This document shows, piece after piece, positions 6,916 to 15,742 of a stretch of 33,377 bases of DNA. The position numbers were made by a program, and so were the translations under genes. The notes beneath the pieces are model-generated. The model was not told where the DNA came from. It saw only the letters and a list, made by a program, of their open reading frames with translations, and made no database searches. Numbering within the stretch: the stretch's first letter is position 1; each line of letters begins with the position of its first letter. This DNA is from an uncultured Prevotellaceae bacterium (lineage in GTDB: Bacteria; Bacteroidota; Bacteroidia; Bacteroidales; Bacteroidaceae): assembly GCA_900319385.1 (NCBI GenBank), contig ONOG01000026.1:1-33377 (forward strand), written 5' to 3'.

Positions 6916-7830
6916 GTACCCCTCAGCCCACTCTTTCGACACACTGTTCTGCAGGGTTTGGCAGACTTCGCAGGCGAGGTCGATGCCGTGGCCTACGATG
7001 CGCTGCCACTGCTCCTTCGTCAGCGTGGCGAGGTCGGAGCGCCGGATGCCGTAGCGGCAGAGTCCGTAGATGATGCCGGCATTGAAGTTGTCGCCGGCAC
7101 CGATGGTGCTGACGGTCTCGATGTGCTCCACTTCGTACGACTGCTGCACGCTGGGCGTGAGCACGCGGACAGCGCCGCCGGCATCGGTCGAAAGCATGTT
7201 GGCGCAGTGGAAAGCGATTTCCTTGCGATAGCATTTCTCCACGTCATGCGAGCCGAAGAGGTTGTCGAGGTCTTCGGTCGAACCGCGTACGATGTCGGCA
7301 AAGTCGAGGTTCTCGAGCATGTCGGCATAGATTTTCACCACTTCGTGCCGGTGGCTGGAGCGGAAGTTCAGGTCATAATAGATCAGGGCACCACGCTCGC
7401 GGGCATATTCGAGAAACTCGCGCACACGGGGCCGGAGCACAGGATTGAGCACGAAGTAGGAGCCCATCATGACGATGTCGTCGGGCTGGATGTCGGGCCA
7501 TTCCACCTCGAAGCGGGCAGCGGGATAGTCCTTGTAAAACATATACTCGGCGTCGTTGCGCTCGTTGAGAAAGGCGAGCGAGATGGCGCTGCGTCCGTTC
7601 TGATAGACTGCCACGTGGCGGTTGTCGATGCCGTTCTCAGTCATGAAATCGAGGATTTGGCGTCCCACACGGTCGTTGCCTGTCTCGCTGAGCATGGTCA
7701 CGGGCAGGCCGAGGCGTGCGAGCGAGACGACTCCGTTGAACACACTGCCGCCAGGGACAGCCGCCGTCGGTTGTCCCCCTTGGAAAATGATGTCCATGAT
7801 GGTTTCGCCTATACCTATTATTCTACGCAT
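6901..7830 (-). CDS. PfkB-family carbohydrate kinase
   Basis: 309 aa, ribokinase/PfkB fold. It should phosphorylate a sugar or nucleoside with ATP in the cytoplasm. PfkB signature 1 is represented by the N-terminal GGSVFN segment (27-32) and GNDRVGRQI at 51-59. Signature 2 is TIGAGDNFNAG at 242-252, with the catalytic base Asp247 and the anion-hole GAGD. The substrate is not evident; fructokinase-like enzymes are the nearest general match. It is the first gene of the minus-strand operon, with a good promoter at 7856-7886. The final codons are made by the 7-bp array that follows. Confidence 0.9.
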   Translation of the reverse strand: MRRIIGIGETIMDIIFQGGQPTAAVPGGSVFNGVVSLARLGLPVTMLSETGNDRVGRQILDFMTENGIDNRHVAVYQNGRSAISLAFLNERNDAEYMFYKDYPAARFEVEWPDIQPDDIVMMGSYFVLNPVLRPRVREFLEYARERGALIYYDLNFRSSHRHEVVKIYADMLENLDFADIVRGSTEDLDNLFGSHDVEKCYRKEIAFHCANMLSTDAGGAVRVLTPSVQQSYEVEHIETVSTIGAGDNFNAGIIYGLCRYGIRRSDLATLTKEQWQRIVGHGIDLACEVCQTLQNSVSKEWAEGYRSGK

Positions 7831-7855
7831 ATACGTTTCGTTTTGGTTCAGACTG

Positions 7856-7886
7856 CAAAGTTACGGCAAATTTGGCGGACTACAAA
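7856..7886 (-). promoter_or_regulatory. Bacteroidetes-type promoter of the kinase-murF operon
   Basis: On the minus strand TTTG (7883-7886) is followed after 19 bp by TAACTTTG (7856-7863), matching the known TTTG / TAnnTTTG consensus of the Bacteroidetes primary sigma factor. The start codon lies about 26 bp downstream of the -7 box. Confidence 0.75.
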
Positions 7887-8020
7887 ACGAAACATTTAGT
7901 TTCGATTGTTTTTCCGTACGGAAGCCTCTCGCAGACAGAAAAAAGCAGACAGCCGAACGCTTTGAACGATTTTTGATAAAAAATGGATGATTTCTGCAAT
8001 GAGCATTGACAAATTATGCC

Positions 8021-8028
8021 TAACTTTG
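8021..8028 (+). promoter_or_regulatory. Probable -7 box of the GH51 gene
   Basis: TAACTTTG matches the Bacteroidetes -7 consensus TAnnTTTG and lies 82 bp before the GH51 start codon. No good TTTG box is found at the usual distance (a TTG occurs 12 bp upstream), so the promoter may need an activator. Confidence 0.5.
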
Positions 8029-8109
8029 CAACGTGGATAGTTTGTGCCTGCGTTGGAGCCAGCACATTTCCAAGACTTTACACATTATTAAATTATACCT
8101 AACTCAAAA

Positions 8110-11100
8110 ATGAACAGACTGAAAACTTTGGCTACGACCATGCTGCTGGCGGCTACGATGCCTGCCATGGCACAGGTGCAGTTAGGCTTCGACATGGGAA
8201 GCCGCGGCCAGGACGTGACAGAAGACCACTACGGAATCTTCTACGAAGAAATTAACCACGCGGGCGACGGCGGCCTCTATGCCGAGCTGATTCGCAACCG
8301 TTCGTTCGAGGACAATGCAGGCAATCCCGACACATGGTGGACCGTGGGCAATGCCTCGTCCAGCATCACCACTGACAACATGCTCAACACCGTGCAGCAG
8401 CACGCCATGCGTGTGCAGATCAACGCTGCCGGCGCCGGCGTGCGCAACGAAGGCTTCTGGGGCATCAACATCGTGAACGGACGCCAATACACGCTCTCGT
8501 TCTGGATGCGTGCCGACGAAAGATACGAAGGTGTCATCACGGCTGAACTGCAAAACCGCGACGGAGCCGGCATGGGACGTGTCGAGATTCCCGTCAGCGC
8601 CACGACGGAATGGAAGAAGTACACCGCCACCCTCACAGCCACTGGCAACGACGCCGGAGGCTGGCTGGCCCTGCTGGGCAGCGAGCCGGGCACGGTGGTG
8701 TTCGACGTGGTCAGCCTCTTCCCGCCCACTTTCAAGAACCGTCCCAACGGTTGCCGTCCCGACTTGGCACAGAAGCTCGCCGACCTCAAGCCGCGCTTCA
8801 TGCGTTTCCCCGGCGGCTGCTTCATCGAAGGTGCACACTGGGGCGGACAGACCAACCGCTTCGAGTGGAAGAAGTCCATCGGACCCATCGAGGAACGCCC
8901 GGGCCACCTGAACCGCAACTGGGGCTACCGTGTGACGGACGGCCTCGGCTATCACGAATGTCTGCAGCTGGCTGAAGACATCGGCGCAGCCTCGATGTTC
9001 GTGGTCAACATGGGTATCGGCCACGACTGGCGTGTCGATGAAAACGACATTGAGCCTTACGTGCAGGAAGCCCTCGACGCCATCGAGTACGCTCTCGGCT
9101 CGACCGACACCTACTACGGCAAGCTGCGCGCCCAGAACGGTCACCCCGAACCCTTCAACCTGAAATACCTCGAAATCGGCAACGAGCAGGAGTTCATGCT
9201 CAACCGCGAGGCCTACCTGCGCCGCTACATGCAGTTCTACACCGCCATCAAGCAGAAGTGGCCCCAGCTCCATCTCATCGCCGACAACTATTGGTTCGAC
9301 GCCGTGACAGAGCCTGTCGAGCTGCGCGACGAACACTTCTACGAGTCGCCCCAGTTCTTCATCGACAACTATCACCGCTACGACAACCTCGCCAACTCGA
9401 CCACCCACAGCTACGTCGGCGAATATGCCGTGACGAAAGACTGCGGATGGTGGGGCAACCAGAACGCTGCCATCGGCGAAGCCGTCTTCATGCAGGGCTG
9501 CGAGAACAACAGCGGCACTGTCACGATGATGTCCTACGCCCCCATCTTCACACACGAAGAGAACTATGCCTGGCATCCCGACATGATCCGTTTCAACTCG
9601 TCGATCAGCTACGGCACACCTTCCTACTACGTGCAGCGTATGTTTGCCAATAATATAGGTAAGCAGAACATCCGCTGGACCGAAGCCGAGAACACCCCCG
9701 ACCTCGACCTGAACAAAGGCACATGGGGACTCGGCACATGGGCTACCAACGCCACCTTCACCGACCTGAGCGTCAAGGTGGGCGACGTGACCTACAACGG
9801 CAGCGACACCGAAGCCACCGACTGGACCACCAAGAACGGCACGTGGAGCATCAGCGAGGGCAGCTTCAACCAAACCAACGCCACGGCAACGAATGTCACC
9901 TGCATACTCGACCAACTCATCGAGAACAACAATGTTGACCTGACCGTCAAGGCCACGAAGAACAGCGGCTCGGAGGGCTTCCTCATCATCTTCGACTACA
10001 AGGACGAACAGAACTATGCATGGCTCAACCTCGGCGGCTGGGGAAACACCAAGCACGCCATCGAGCAGTGCAAGAACGGAACGAAGAGCATCATTGCCGA
10101 TGCCACTGGCAAGCTGACCACAGGTCAGGAATACACCATCCGCGTCGTGAAGGACGGCCTGCACGTAGTCTGCTACCTCGACGGCACGCAAATCTTCGAC
10201 ACCAACCTCAAGAACTACTACACGCAGAAGGTCTATGTCAGCGCCAACATCGACGACGACGCTGAGATGCTCTACGTCAAACTCGTCAACCCGAACAGCA
10301 CCGCCAGCGAGACAAAGCTGTCTTTCACGAACGGACGCGTCCTCTCGGCAGAGGCCGAAGTGCTCAGCTCACCCCTTGGCACTGACGAAAACACCATCAC
10401 CAACCAGTACTACATCGTGCCCCGCTCGCAGGCTGTCAGCGTCGAGAGCGACGGTACCATCAACTTCAACGCCGTACCCTTCTCGGTCAACGTGCTCCGT
10501 CTGAAAGTGGCCGACATCAATGCTCCCGTGGCCGATCCCCTGCCCGAGGCACGCCTGTCGTACAGCTTCAGCGAAGGCACACCCGTCGATGACAGCGGCA
10601 ACTACGAGGGTACCCTCAAGGGACAGGCCTCGATCGTCCAGCTCGCCGACGGCAACTACGTGCTCGCCACCGGCATGAAGGGCGAACAGAGCTACATGGA
10701 CATCCCCGTCGAAGCCGTCAAGCAGGCACTCGACGACGCCACCGACTACACCATCAGCCTCGACATCCTGCAGCGCGCCGCCAACAACACGTCGAACTAC
10801 TGCTGGGCATTCGAGTTTGCACAGGGCACCAACCAGTATGCCGGCCTCATCTGCGCCGGCGGCAACGGCGACTGGTACTACCAGGTGAAGAACAGCAGCT
10901 CAACCAACACCGTCGCTTCGTGGGCTGGCCTGCGCCTCAGCGAGTGGCACAACCTGACCTACACACAGAAGGACGGCGTCGGACGCATGTATATCGACGG
11001 ACAGCTGCGCAACACGGTGAACACCACCGTACAGCCATCCAGCTTCGTCAACAGCATCACATCGGCCTCCATCGGCCACTCGCCCTTCGCCGCCGACGCC

Positions 11101-12120
11101 GTGATGGAGAACGCACTGTTCGACAACCTGCTCATCTTCGACAGCGCGCTCGACGAAACCCAGGTGCGCGACATGGCTCGCCGCACAGCCGACATGCCCA
11201 CCGACCAGGCCTTCGTCAACCTGTTCAACAACCTCGAGCTCACCAACCTGCTCAAGGAGGTGAAGAACTATATCGACTACGTTGACTACCAACCGCTCAC
11301 ACGTGCCTATAACCTTGGCAACAGCGCACTCTCGGCCAACGACAACATCAAGCGCACACGCTACGGCCAGCTCGTAGAGGCTGTCGAGGGATACAAGCAG
11401 CAACAGCTGGAGAAGGCCGCCGCCGGCGAAGCCGTCGATCTCAGCTTCCTCATCGAGAACAGCTCGTTCACACGCTACAACATCGGCTGGAACGGCCTGC
11501 AAATCCCCACCAGCGGCAGCTACACAGGCTACACCAACGAGACCGCCGAACAGTTCTCGACCTGCTTCGACATCTGGCAGGAAATCAAGGACCTGCCCGA
11601 AGGCTACTACACCCTCACCTGCTCCGCATTCTACCGCACGGGAGCCATCGCAGCCGCCTACGAGGCCTACCAGAACGACGCACCCGAGACACGCCTGGCC
11701 GAACTCTACATGAACGACCAGAGCACGCCCGTCGCCAACCTCTACAGCTCCGACAGCTACACCTACGACCCGTACACCTATCCCGACAACCTCACCGACG
11801 CCAGCACCGCACTCAACACACGCAAGCTGTATGGTGAGAACAGCGTCAGCCTGCACATCGACGAAGGACAGTCGCTGCGCATCGGACTCCGCAAGCTCCA
11901 GCCCGTGAATGCCGACTGGGTGGCCTACGACAACTTCCGCCTGCAGTTCGAAGGCAACGCCACGGGTATTACCCAGCACCAGATGAGCACCAGCCCCATC
12001 CTGCGCACCGAGTACTACAGCATCGACGGACGCCGGACGACAGCCTCGCAGCGCGGCATCGTCATCCTCAAGCAGTTCCGTGCCGACGGCAGCGTGACTA
12101 CACAGAAGCGCCTGCAGTAA
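8110..12120 (+). CDS. Secreted multimodular GH51 alpha-L-arabinofuranosidase
   Basis: 1336 aa, two to three times the length of a simple GH51 enzyme. It should release L-arabinofuranose side chains from arabinan or arabinoxylan outside the cytoplasm. Signal peptide about 1-21 (AMA|Q). A CenC-like beta-sandwich is inserted at about 70-205. The catalytic (beta/alpha)8 core spans about 205-520, with acid/base Glu359 (EIGNEQ) and nucleophile Glu438 (YVGEYA); RFPGGCFIEG (232-241) is typical of the family. A concanavalin-like module at about 545-725 interrupts the C-terminal GH51 sandwich. A LamG-like module follows (about 815-1020), then a helical linker, a second carbohydrate-binding-like sandwich (about 1125-1305), and a short tail with YYSIDGRR resembling Bacteroidetes C-terminal secretion signals. 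Codon use is strongly C-ending. Monocistronic, with its own terminator. Confidence 0.92.
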   Translation: MNRLKTLATTMLLAATMPAMAQVQLGFDMGSRGQDVTEDHYGIFYEEINHAGDGGLYAELIRNRSFEDNAGNPDTWWTVGNASSSITTDNMLNTVQQHAMRVQINAAGAGVRNEGFWGINIVNGRQYTLSFWMRADERYEGVITAELQNRDGAGMGRVEIPVSATTEWKKYTATLTATGNDAGGWLALLGSEPGTVVFDVVSLFPPTFKNRPNGCRPDLAQKLADLKPRFMRFPGGCFIEGAHWGGQTNRFEWKKSIGPIEERPGHLNRNWGYRVTDGLGYHECLQLAEDIGAASMFVVNMGIGHDWRVDENDIEPYVQEALDAIEYALGSTDTYYGKLRAQNGHPEPFNLKYLEIGNEQEFMLNREAYLRRYMQFYTAIKQKWPQLHLIADNYWFDAVTEPVELRDEHFYESPQFFIDNYHRYDNLANSTTHSYVGEYAVTKDCGWWGNQNAAIGEAVFMQGCENNSGTVTMMSYAPIFTHEENYAWHPDMIRFNSSISYGTPSYYVQRMFANNIGKQNIRWTEAENTPDLDLNKGTWGLGTWATNATFTDLSVKVGDVTYNGSDTEATDWTTKNGTWSISEGSFNQTNATATNVTCILDQLIENNNVDLTVKATKNSGSEGFLIIFDYKDEQNYAWLNLGGWGNTKHAIEQCKNGTKSIIADATGKLTTGQEYTIRVVKDGLHVVCYLDGTQIFDTNLKNYYTQKVYVSANIDDDAEMLYVKLVNPNSTASETKLSFTNGRVLSAEAEVLSSPLGTDENTITNQYYIVPRSQAVSVESDGTINFNAVPFSVNVLRLKVADINAPVADPLPEARLSYSFSEGTPVDDSGNYEGTLKGQASIVQLADGNYVLATGMKGEQSYMDIPVEAVKQALDDATDYTISLDILQRAANNTSNYCWAFEFAQGTNQYAGLICAGGNGDWYYQVKNSSSTNTVASWAGLRLSEWHNLTYTQKDGVGRMYIDGQLRNTVNTTVQPSSFVNSITSASIGHSPFAADAVMENALFDNLLIFDSALDETQVRDMARRTADMPTDQAFVNLFNNLELTNLLKEVKNYIDYVDYQPLTRAYNLGNSALSANDNIKRTRYGQLVEAVEGYKQQQLEKAAAGEAVDLSFLIENSSFTRYNIGWNGLQIPTSGSYTGYTNETAEQFSTCFDIWQEIKDLPEGYYTLTCSAFYRTGAIAAAYEAYQNDAPETRLAELYMNDQSTPVANLYSSDSYTYDPYTYPDNLTDASTALNTRKLYGENSVSLHIDEGQSLRIGLRKLQPVNADWVAYDNFRLQFEGNATGITQHQMSTSPILRTEYYSIDGRRTTASQRGIVILKQFRADGSVTTQKRLQ

Positions 12121-12159
12121 ACCATCGCATCCGTGCCACCCAGCGTGGCACAGAACACA

Positions 12160-12200
12160 AGCCTGCCAGGGTCGGCCATCGACCCTGGCAGGCTTTTTTT
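12160..12200 (+). terminator. Rho-independent terminator of the GH51 gene
   Basis: Perfect stem GCCTGCCAGGGTC/GACCCTGGCAGGC around a 7-nt loop, followed by a run of seven or more T. It lies about 40 bp after the stop codon. Confidence 0.92.
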
Positions 12201-12240
12201 GTAGCTGTCCGGTAAACTTTATTGTTGCTATCCTGCATCA

Positions 12241-12480
12241 TAACAGTCCCGAAGGGACGACGGACCACAGGCAGGGGTGGAGCGCAGCGGAACCCCTGCT
12301 TGGTGTTAGGTGGGAAATACAGCCCCGAAGGGGCGACAGATAAATAACATAAGCTTTGTATATCAGACTTTTCATTTTTGCCTGTCGCCCCTTCAGGGCT
12401 TTGCTTCTATCATGCACCTTAGCAGGGGTTTCGCTTTGCTCCACCCCTGCCTGTGGTCCGTCGTCCCTTCGGGACTGTTA
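12241..12480. repeat. 240-bp dyad element with nested palindromes
   Basis: The outer arms 12241-12300 and 12421-12480 are inverted copies of each other with 57 of 60 matches. Inner arms 12321-12339 and 12382-12400 are inverted copies with one mismatch and share exactly the same centre (between 12360 and 12361). Each outer arm also holds its own hairpin, GCAGGGGT/ACCCCTGC, plus the core TCCCGAAGGGA. No gene is encoded. It looks like an intergenic mobile or REP-derived element; short frames in it are artefacts. Confidence 0.9.
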
Positions 12481-12544
12481 TTATACTGGACACCCATAAA
12501 ACGAAACCCACGCACAGCGCAGCCTAAATACGTCACCAGCGCAC

Positions 12545-12622
12545 ACACAACCCACGCACAGCGAACACGAAAGTCAAGCACAGCGAACACACAACCCACG
12601 CACAGCGAACACGAAAGTCAAG
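12545..12622. repeat. 44-bp tandem repeat, about 1.8 copies
   Basis: A unit starting ACACAACCCACGCACAGCG begins at 12545 and again at 12589. The second copy is cut short after GAAAGTCAAG, where the next element begins. The sub-motif GCACAGCG also occurs at 12522 and 12578. No coding function is seen. Confidence 0.75.
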
Positions 12623-12626
12623 GCGT

Positions 12627-12738
12627 GCGCGGAACAAACTCAAAATTTCATTGAGATTTTTACAAATTCCACTGATATTTTTGAAAATTCCATTGATATT
12701 TCTACAAATATCATTGATATTTTGACTTTGTTCCGCGC
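12627..12738. repeat. 112-bp element: 20-bp inverted ends around 21-bp repeats
   Basis: The ends 12627-12646 and 12719-12738 are inverted repeats with 19 of 20 matches (GCGCGGAACAAA core). Between them a 21-bp unit of the form ATTTnnACAAATTCCATTGAT is repeated about three times (12655-12717). On the minus strand one open frame reads a 7-residue repeat (NINGIFK, NISGICK), but there is no support for a real protein. Confidence 0.8.
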
Positions 12739-12828
12739 TTCGACCAAGTTTATGCCGCCGTGCTGCGCACTCTGATCGGCCGGTCACCGCAGATGGCAGG
12801 GGGGCAGGACAAAGGCTGAGGCGCACAC

Positions 12829-12867
12829 AAAAAAAGCACGTGCAGCGGAAACAACCGCTACACGTGA
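12829..12867 (-). terminator. Rho-independent terminator of the GH39-like gene
   Basis: Read on the minus strand: stem CACGTGTAGCGG/CCGCTGCACGTG around a 6-nt loop (TTGTTT), with one mismatch, followed by seven T. It lies about 50 bp beyond the stop codon of the gene at 12915-14963. Confidence 0.85.
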
Positions 12868-12914
12868 CTCATTACCTAAAAACTGTCTTACCTTGAATTG
12901 ATATATAAGTGCTG

Positions 12915-14963
12915 TTAACGCATATATATTTTCTTTGTTTTTCCGTCGGCATTGCGGACGATGTTCAGGCCCGAAGCGAGGTGCGAAAGGCGCTGGCCGC
13001 CGATGCTGTAGATGGCCGAGGGACGTGCGTCGGCTGCTGCCTTCGTGCCGGATGCTTCCACCTCGCCGATGGCTGTGGGAATAGGTTGGCCTTTGGTGAG
13101 CGAGAAGTTCTGACGGACATTGGTGCCGACCTGGGCCATGTCGAAACTGATGCAGACACGCTTGCTGGCATCGGCGGGCTTGTGGCCGACGATGTCGATG
13201 GTGAAGTCGGACAGACTCTCGACCTCGATCACCTCGTCGGGCTGGCGCTTCGTACCCCAGGGCAGGAGATCGGTGCGGCCTTCACGGTACTGACCGGCGT
13301 GGTAGAGCACAGAGTGGACGTATTCGCCATCGGCATTCTGGTAATCGACGCGGATGTTGATCGTCGAGTTGACGCCACTGCTGCTGACGGCACCGCGACG
13401 ACGACCTGCAACGTGGATATAGTCGGGCACACGCTCGACCTCGACACCGACGAGGGCACGACCCCTTGACTCCTGGTTGGACGAGAGACGGACGGTCCAG
13501 CACTTGGGGTCGAAGAGGGCGTAGGCGGCCTCGTTCGTGCGGGTGGGGAACCATTGGTGGGTGCGCATGATGTTGCCGAGGCTCACCCTGGGGAAGAGTG
13601 CGGGAGCGTCGTCGGCCACGAGACGGACGAAGCACACGCCCTTGTTGCGTACGACGTCACTGAGTTGCAAACGCTTGCCCGTGATATCGACGTGCTGCGT
13701 GCTGCTGAGCACGAGGTTGTCGTCCTTCGTGTCCCAATAGCTGTTGTGCGTCTGGTCGATGTGGTAAACCTCGAGCGTGCCGCTGGTGAAGGGAATGTTC
13801 GTGAGGGTGAGGTTGAAGGACTTCTGCGCGGTCTCCGTGTTCCAGACTACAGCAGTCACACATTCGTCGGAGGCCGACGCCATTCCGCTCAGCGTGCCGC
13901 CGCTGATCGACATCTGCCGACGGTCGATAGGCATCATGCCGTAGAGCTGAAAGGCGTTGTAGAGAGCCTTGCGCTTGCCTTCATGGGTGATGATGCCCAG
14001 ACGGTCGGCCACGATGGTGGGGTCGATGAACTGTGCCCAGGTGACGTGGGTGAGGTCGGGGCAGGCCAGCATGCCAGGCAAGGCATTGAAGAAAGTCATA
14101 GCCGATTCGGCCTGCTCGACGGGTTCGTCCACCTGATAGTTGTCGGGAGTGTAGGGCGAATACTCCGTCAGCATCATCTCTGCCTCGTTGTTGCCCAGGC
14201 TGTTGAGGGCATTGCGCATGGTGTTGAGCTGCCCAAAGTAGTCGGGACCGTAGAAATGGCCCGACAGGAAATCGAGGGGCAGGTTCTTCGCCTTTGCCCG
14301 ATCGACCAGCGGCTGATGCCACCAGTCGAAGGCTCCGGCGGGACCACCGACCTTGAGGTCGGCCCAACCCTCGACAACGGCGGGAGCAGCCGTTTCGTAG
14401 AGTCTGAGGTAGTCATCGACGGTACCCGTGAAGAATCCGTTGGTCAGGTCGGGCTCGTTCCATATCTCGACGTAGCTGTTGTAGTAGTTCTTCGTCTTCC
14501 ACTCTTGGGCAAAACGTTTGTTAATCTTTGCCCATGTTTCCATGTTGGTCGGCATGTCCATAAAGCCTTCCCAGACGGTGGGACGACTCTTCAACGTGGT
14601 CGGTGTGTAGCCGTGGGCAATCACCAGCGAAGACGTGTACTTCTTGGCCTCGGTCAGGAGATAGTCAATCTTGCCAAGGTTGTAGGTTGGTTTCTCGGCT
14701 GTACCACCCACACAGGGCTGACCGTAGAGGTCGTCCTTGCCGCAAGCCATCTCGTAGCGCAGGGAACGCGCCTCGAGAGAATTCAACTTGGGGAAGTCGC
14801 GCTTGATCCATGACTGCTCGAGCAACGGAGTCTGATACAGTCCAATTTTCTTTACAAGCGGGTGCTCAACCCACTGCGTGCAGTTCACCTGCACCGTTAT
14901 CTGTGCCTGCATCGGTAGTGCACAGCACGCAAGCCCGAAGGCTGCCAAAAACATTTTCTTCAT
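12915..14963 (-). CDS. Secreted GH39-like clan GH-A glycosidase
   Basis: 682 aa. Signal peptide about 1-20 (MQA|Q). The catalytic barrel (about 25-340) follows the GH39 pattern: acid/base Glu170 in VEIWNEPDL, the VGGPAG block at 205-210, SGHFYG at 234-239, and nucleophile Glu267 in MMLTEYSPY. A small beta domain follows (about 345-455), then a carbohydrate-binding-like sandwich (about 470-620) and a C-terminal tail with IYSIGGQR and GLNIVR that matches the short C-terminal domains of secreted Prevotella proteins. Known GH39 members are beta-xylosidases and related retaining enzymes; the substrate here is unknown, though arabinose-rich plant glycans are plausible given the GH51 and GH127 neighbours. 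Convergent with the GH51 gene, with its own promoter and terminator. Confidence 0.83.
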   Translation of the reverse strand: MKKMFLAAFGLACCALPMQAQITVQVNCTQWVEHPLVKKIGLYQTPLLEQSWIKRDFPKLNSLEARSLRYEMACGKDDLYGQPCVGGTAEKPTYNLGKIDYLLTEAKKYTSSLVIAHGYTPTTLKSRPTVWEGFMDMPTNMETWAKINKRFAQEWKTKNYYNSYVEIWNEPDLTNGFFTGTVDDYLRLYETAAPAVVEGWADLKVGGPAGAFDWWHQPLVDRAKAKNLPLDFLSGHFYGPDYFGQLNTMRNALNSLGNNEAEMMLTEYSPYTPDNYQVDEPVEQAESAMTFFNALPGMLACPDLTHVTWAQFIDPTIVADRLGIITHEGKRKALYNAFQLYGMMPIDRRQMSISGGTLSGMASASDECVTAVVWNTETAQKSFNLTLTNIPFTSGTLEVYHIDQTHNSYWDTKDDNLVLSSTQHVDITGKRLQLSDVVRNKGVCFVRLVADDAPALFPRVSLGNIMRTHQWFPTRTNEAAYALFDPKCWTVRLSSNQESRGRALVGVEVERVPDYIHVAGRRRGAVSSSGVNSTINIRVDYQNADGEYVHSVLYHAGQYREGRTDLLPWGTKRQPDEVIEVESLSDFTIDIVGHKPADASKRVCISFDMAQVGTNVRQNFSLTKGQPIPTAIGEVEASGTKAAADARPSAIYSIGGQRLSHLASGLNIVRNADGKTKKIYMR

Positions 14964-14986
14964 AGTGGCATGATTAGATGATGCTG

Positions 14987-14994
14987 CAAAGTTA
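14987..14994 (-). promoter_or_regulatory. -7 box of the GH39-like gene
   Basis: TAACTTTG on the minus strand, 24 bp upstream of the start codon. Upstream of it only a weak ATTG is found at 16 bp, so the -33 element is poor. Confidence 0.5.
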
Positions 14995-15059
14995 CGGATA
15001 ATACCGTGAACAATCTTTCATAAATCATTCATTTGTTTTCGCTTATCCGTCAATCTGAC

Positions 15060-15590
15060 TCAGAGCAACGCCGTCAGCTCTTCCAGGGTGTTGACCCTGA
15101 CCATGATCTCCGACCACGGTTTGAACGCATCGCCCGCAGCAATCAGCTGGTCGATGAACGCAAAGAGCTGGTCGTAGTAGCCGTTGAGGTTCCAGAAGAT
15201 GGTCCGCTTCTGATGCATGCCCACCAGATGGCCGGCCATGGTCGTGAAAGCCTCGTCGAGCGTGCCCAGACTGCCAGGCAGCACGACCAGCACGTCGCTC
15301 TCCTGGATGAGCCACGTCTTGCGGTCGGTCAGGTCGTCGCACCACAGCGTCACGTCGATGGCATCGCTCGGACCCGTACGCAGCGTCAGTCCCTTCGGCA
15401 CGACACCATACACACGGCCGCCGTTCTGTTTCACAGCCTGTGCCACCGCCTCCATCAGTCCGCAGGCAATGCCGCCATAGACCAGCGTCTTTCCCTCGCG
15501 GCCCATCCACGCACCCAATTCGCGCGCTTTCTCGTAAAACTCTGGCGCCATCGTGTTCGACGACGCACAATACACTCCAATTTTTTCCAT
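15060..15590 (-). CDS. LOG-family phosphoribohydrolase (TIGR00730 type)
   Basis: 176 aa, Rossmann fold. LOG-family enzymes cleave nucleoside 5'-monophosphates, classically cytokinin ribotides, to base plus ribose 5-phosphate. The bacterial physiological substrate is usually purine NMP or unknown. Visible motifs are the N-terminal IGVYCASS (4-11), VYGG at 37-40, CGLMEAVA at 43-50 and the active-site block PGSLGTLDE at 105-113. The family consensus of that block is PGGxGTxxE, so one glycine is replaced by serine while the glutamate is kept. Cytoplasmic. A consensus promoter is found 150-185 bp upstream, leaving a long structured, purine-rich leader. Confidence 0.88.
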   Translation of the reverse strand: MEKIGVYCASSNTMAPEFYEKARELGAWMGREGKTLVYGGIACGLMEAVAQAVKQNGGRVYGVVPKGLTLRTGPSDAIDVTLWCDDLTDRKTWLIQESDVLVVLPGSLGTLDEAFTTMAGHLVGMHQKRTIFWNLNGYYDQLFAFIDQLIAAGDAFKPWSEIMVRVNTLEELTALL

Positions 15591-15685
15591 ATCTCTTTCC
15601 TTTATTATTCTTTTTTCCTTCCTTTTATTTCTTTTTCTCTTCCTTTCATTTCTGTTTCTCTTCCTTTTTTCCTTTTTCTCTTCCC
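15591..15685 (-). other. Purine-rich leader tract upstream of the LOG gene
   Basis: About 95 bp that are almost purely pyrimidine on the + strand, hence purine on the transcript. The 10-mer TTTCTCTTCC recurs at 15634, 15655 and 15675, giving a 20-21-bp period. The tract abuts the LOG start codon and contains several GGAAGAGA-like stretches in the sense strand. Long polypurine tracts can form triplexes or bind S1-like proteins; any role here is inference. Confidence 0.75.
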
Positions 15686-15704
15686 AGCAATCCTGTCCTT
15701 CTAT

Positions 15705-15723
15705 GCTGCGACGCCGTCGCAGC
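15705..15723 (-). promoter_or_regulatory. Hairpin near the 5' end of the LOG leader
   Basis: Perfect 8-bp stem GCTGCGAC/GTCGCAGC around a 3-nt loop. It would lie about 13-31 nt from the predicted transcript start, ahead of the purine tract. No T run follows it, so it is not an ordinary terminator. Confidence 0.5.
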
Positions 15724-15742
15724 CCCCGCCCTCATCCACCTG

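Noticed and set aside
8182..10191. Long minus-strand open frame opposite GH51
   Set aside because: Same effect of strongly biased codons; no motif, signal or start context.
12310..12654. Small open frames in the GH51-GH39 interval
   Set aside because: They run through the 240-bp palindrome and tandem repeats, and their translations are repeats.
12837..12866. CACGTG-containing palindrome as a third parS
   Set aside because: The flanks are not TGTT/AACA; the sequence fits a minus-strand terminator instead.
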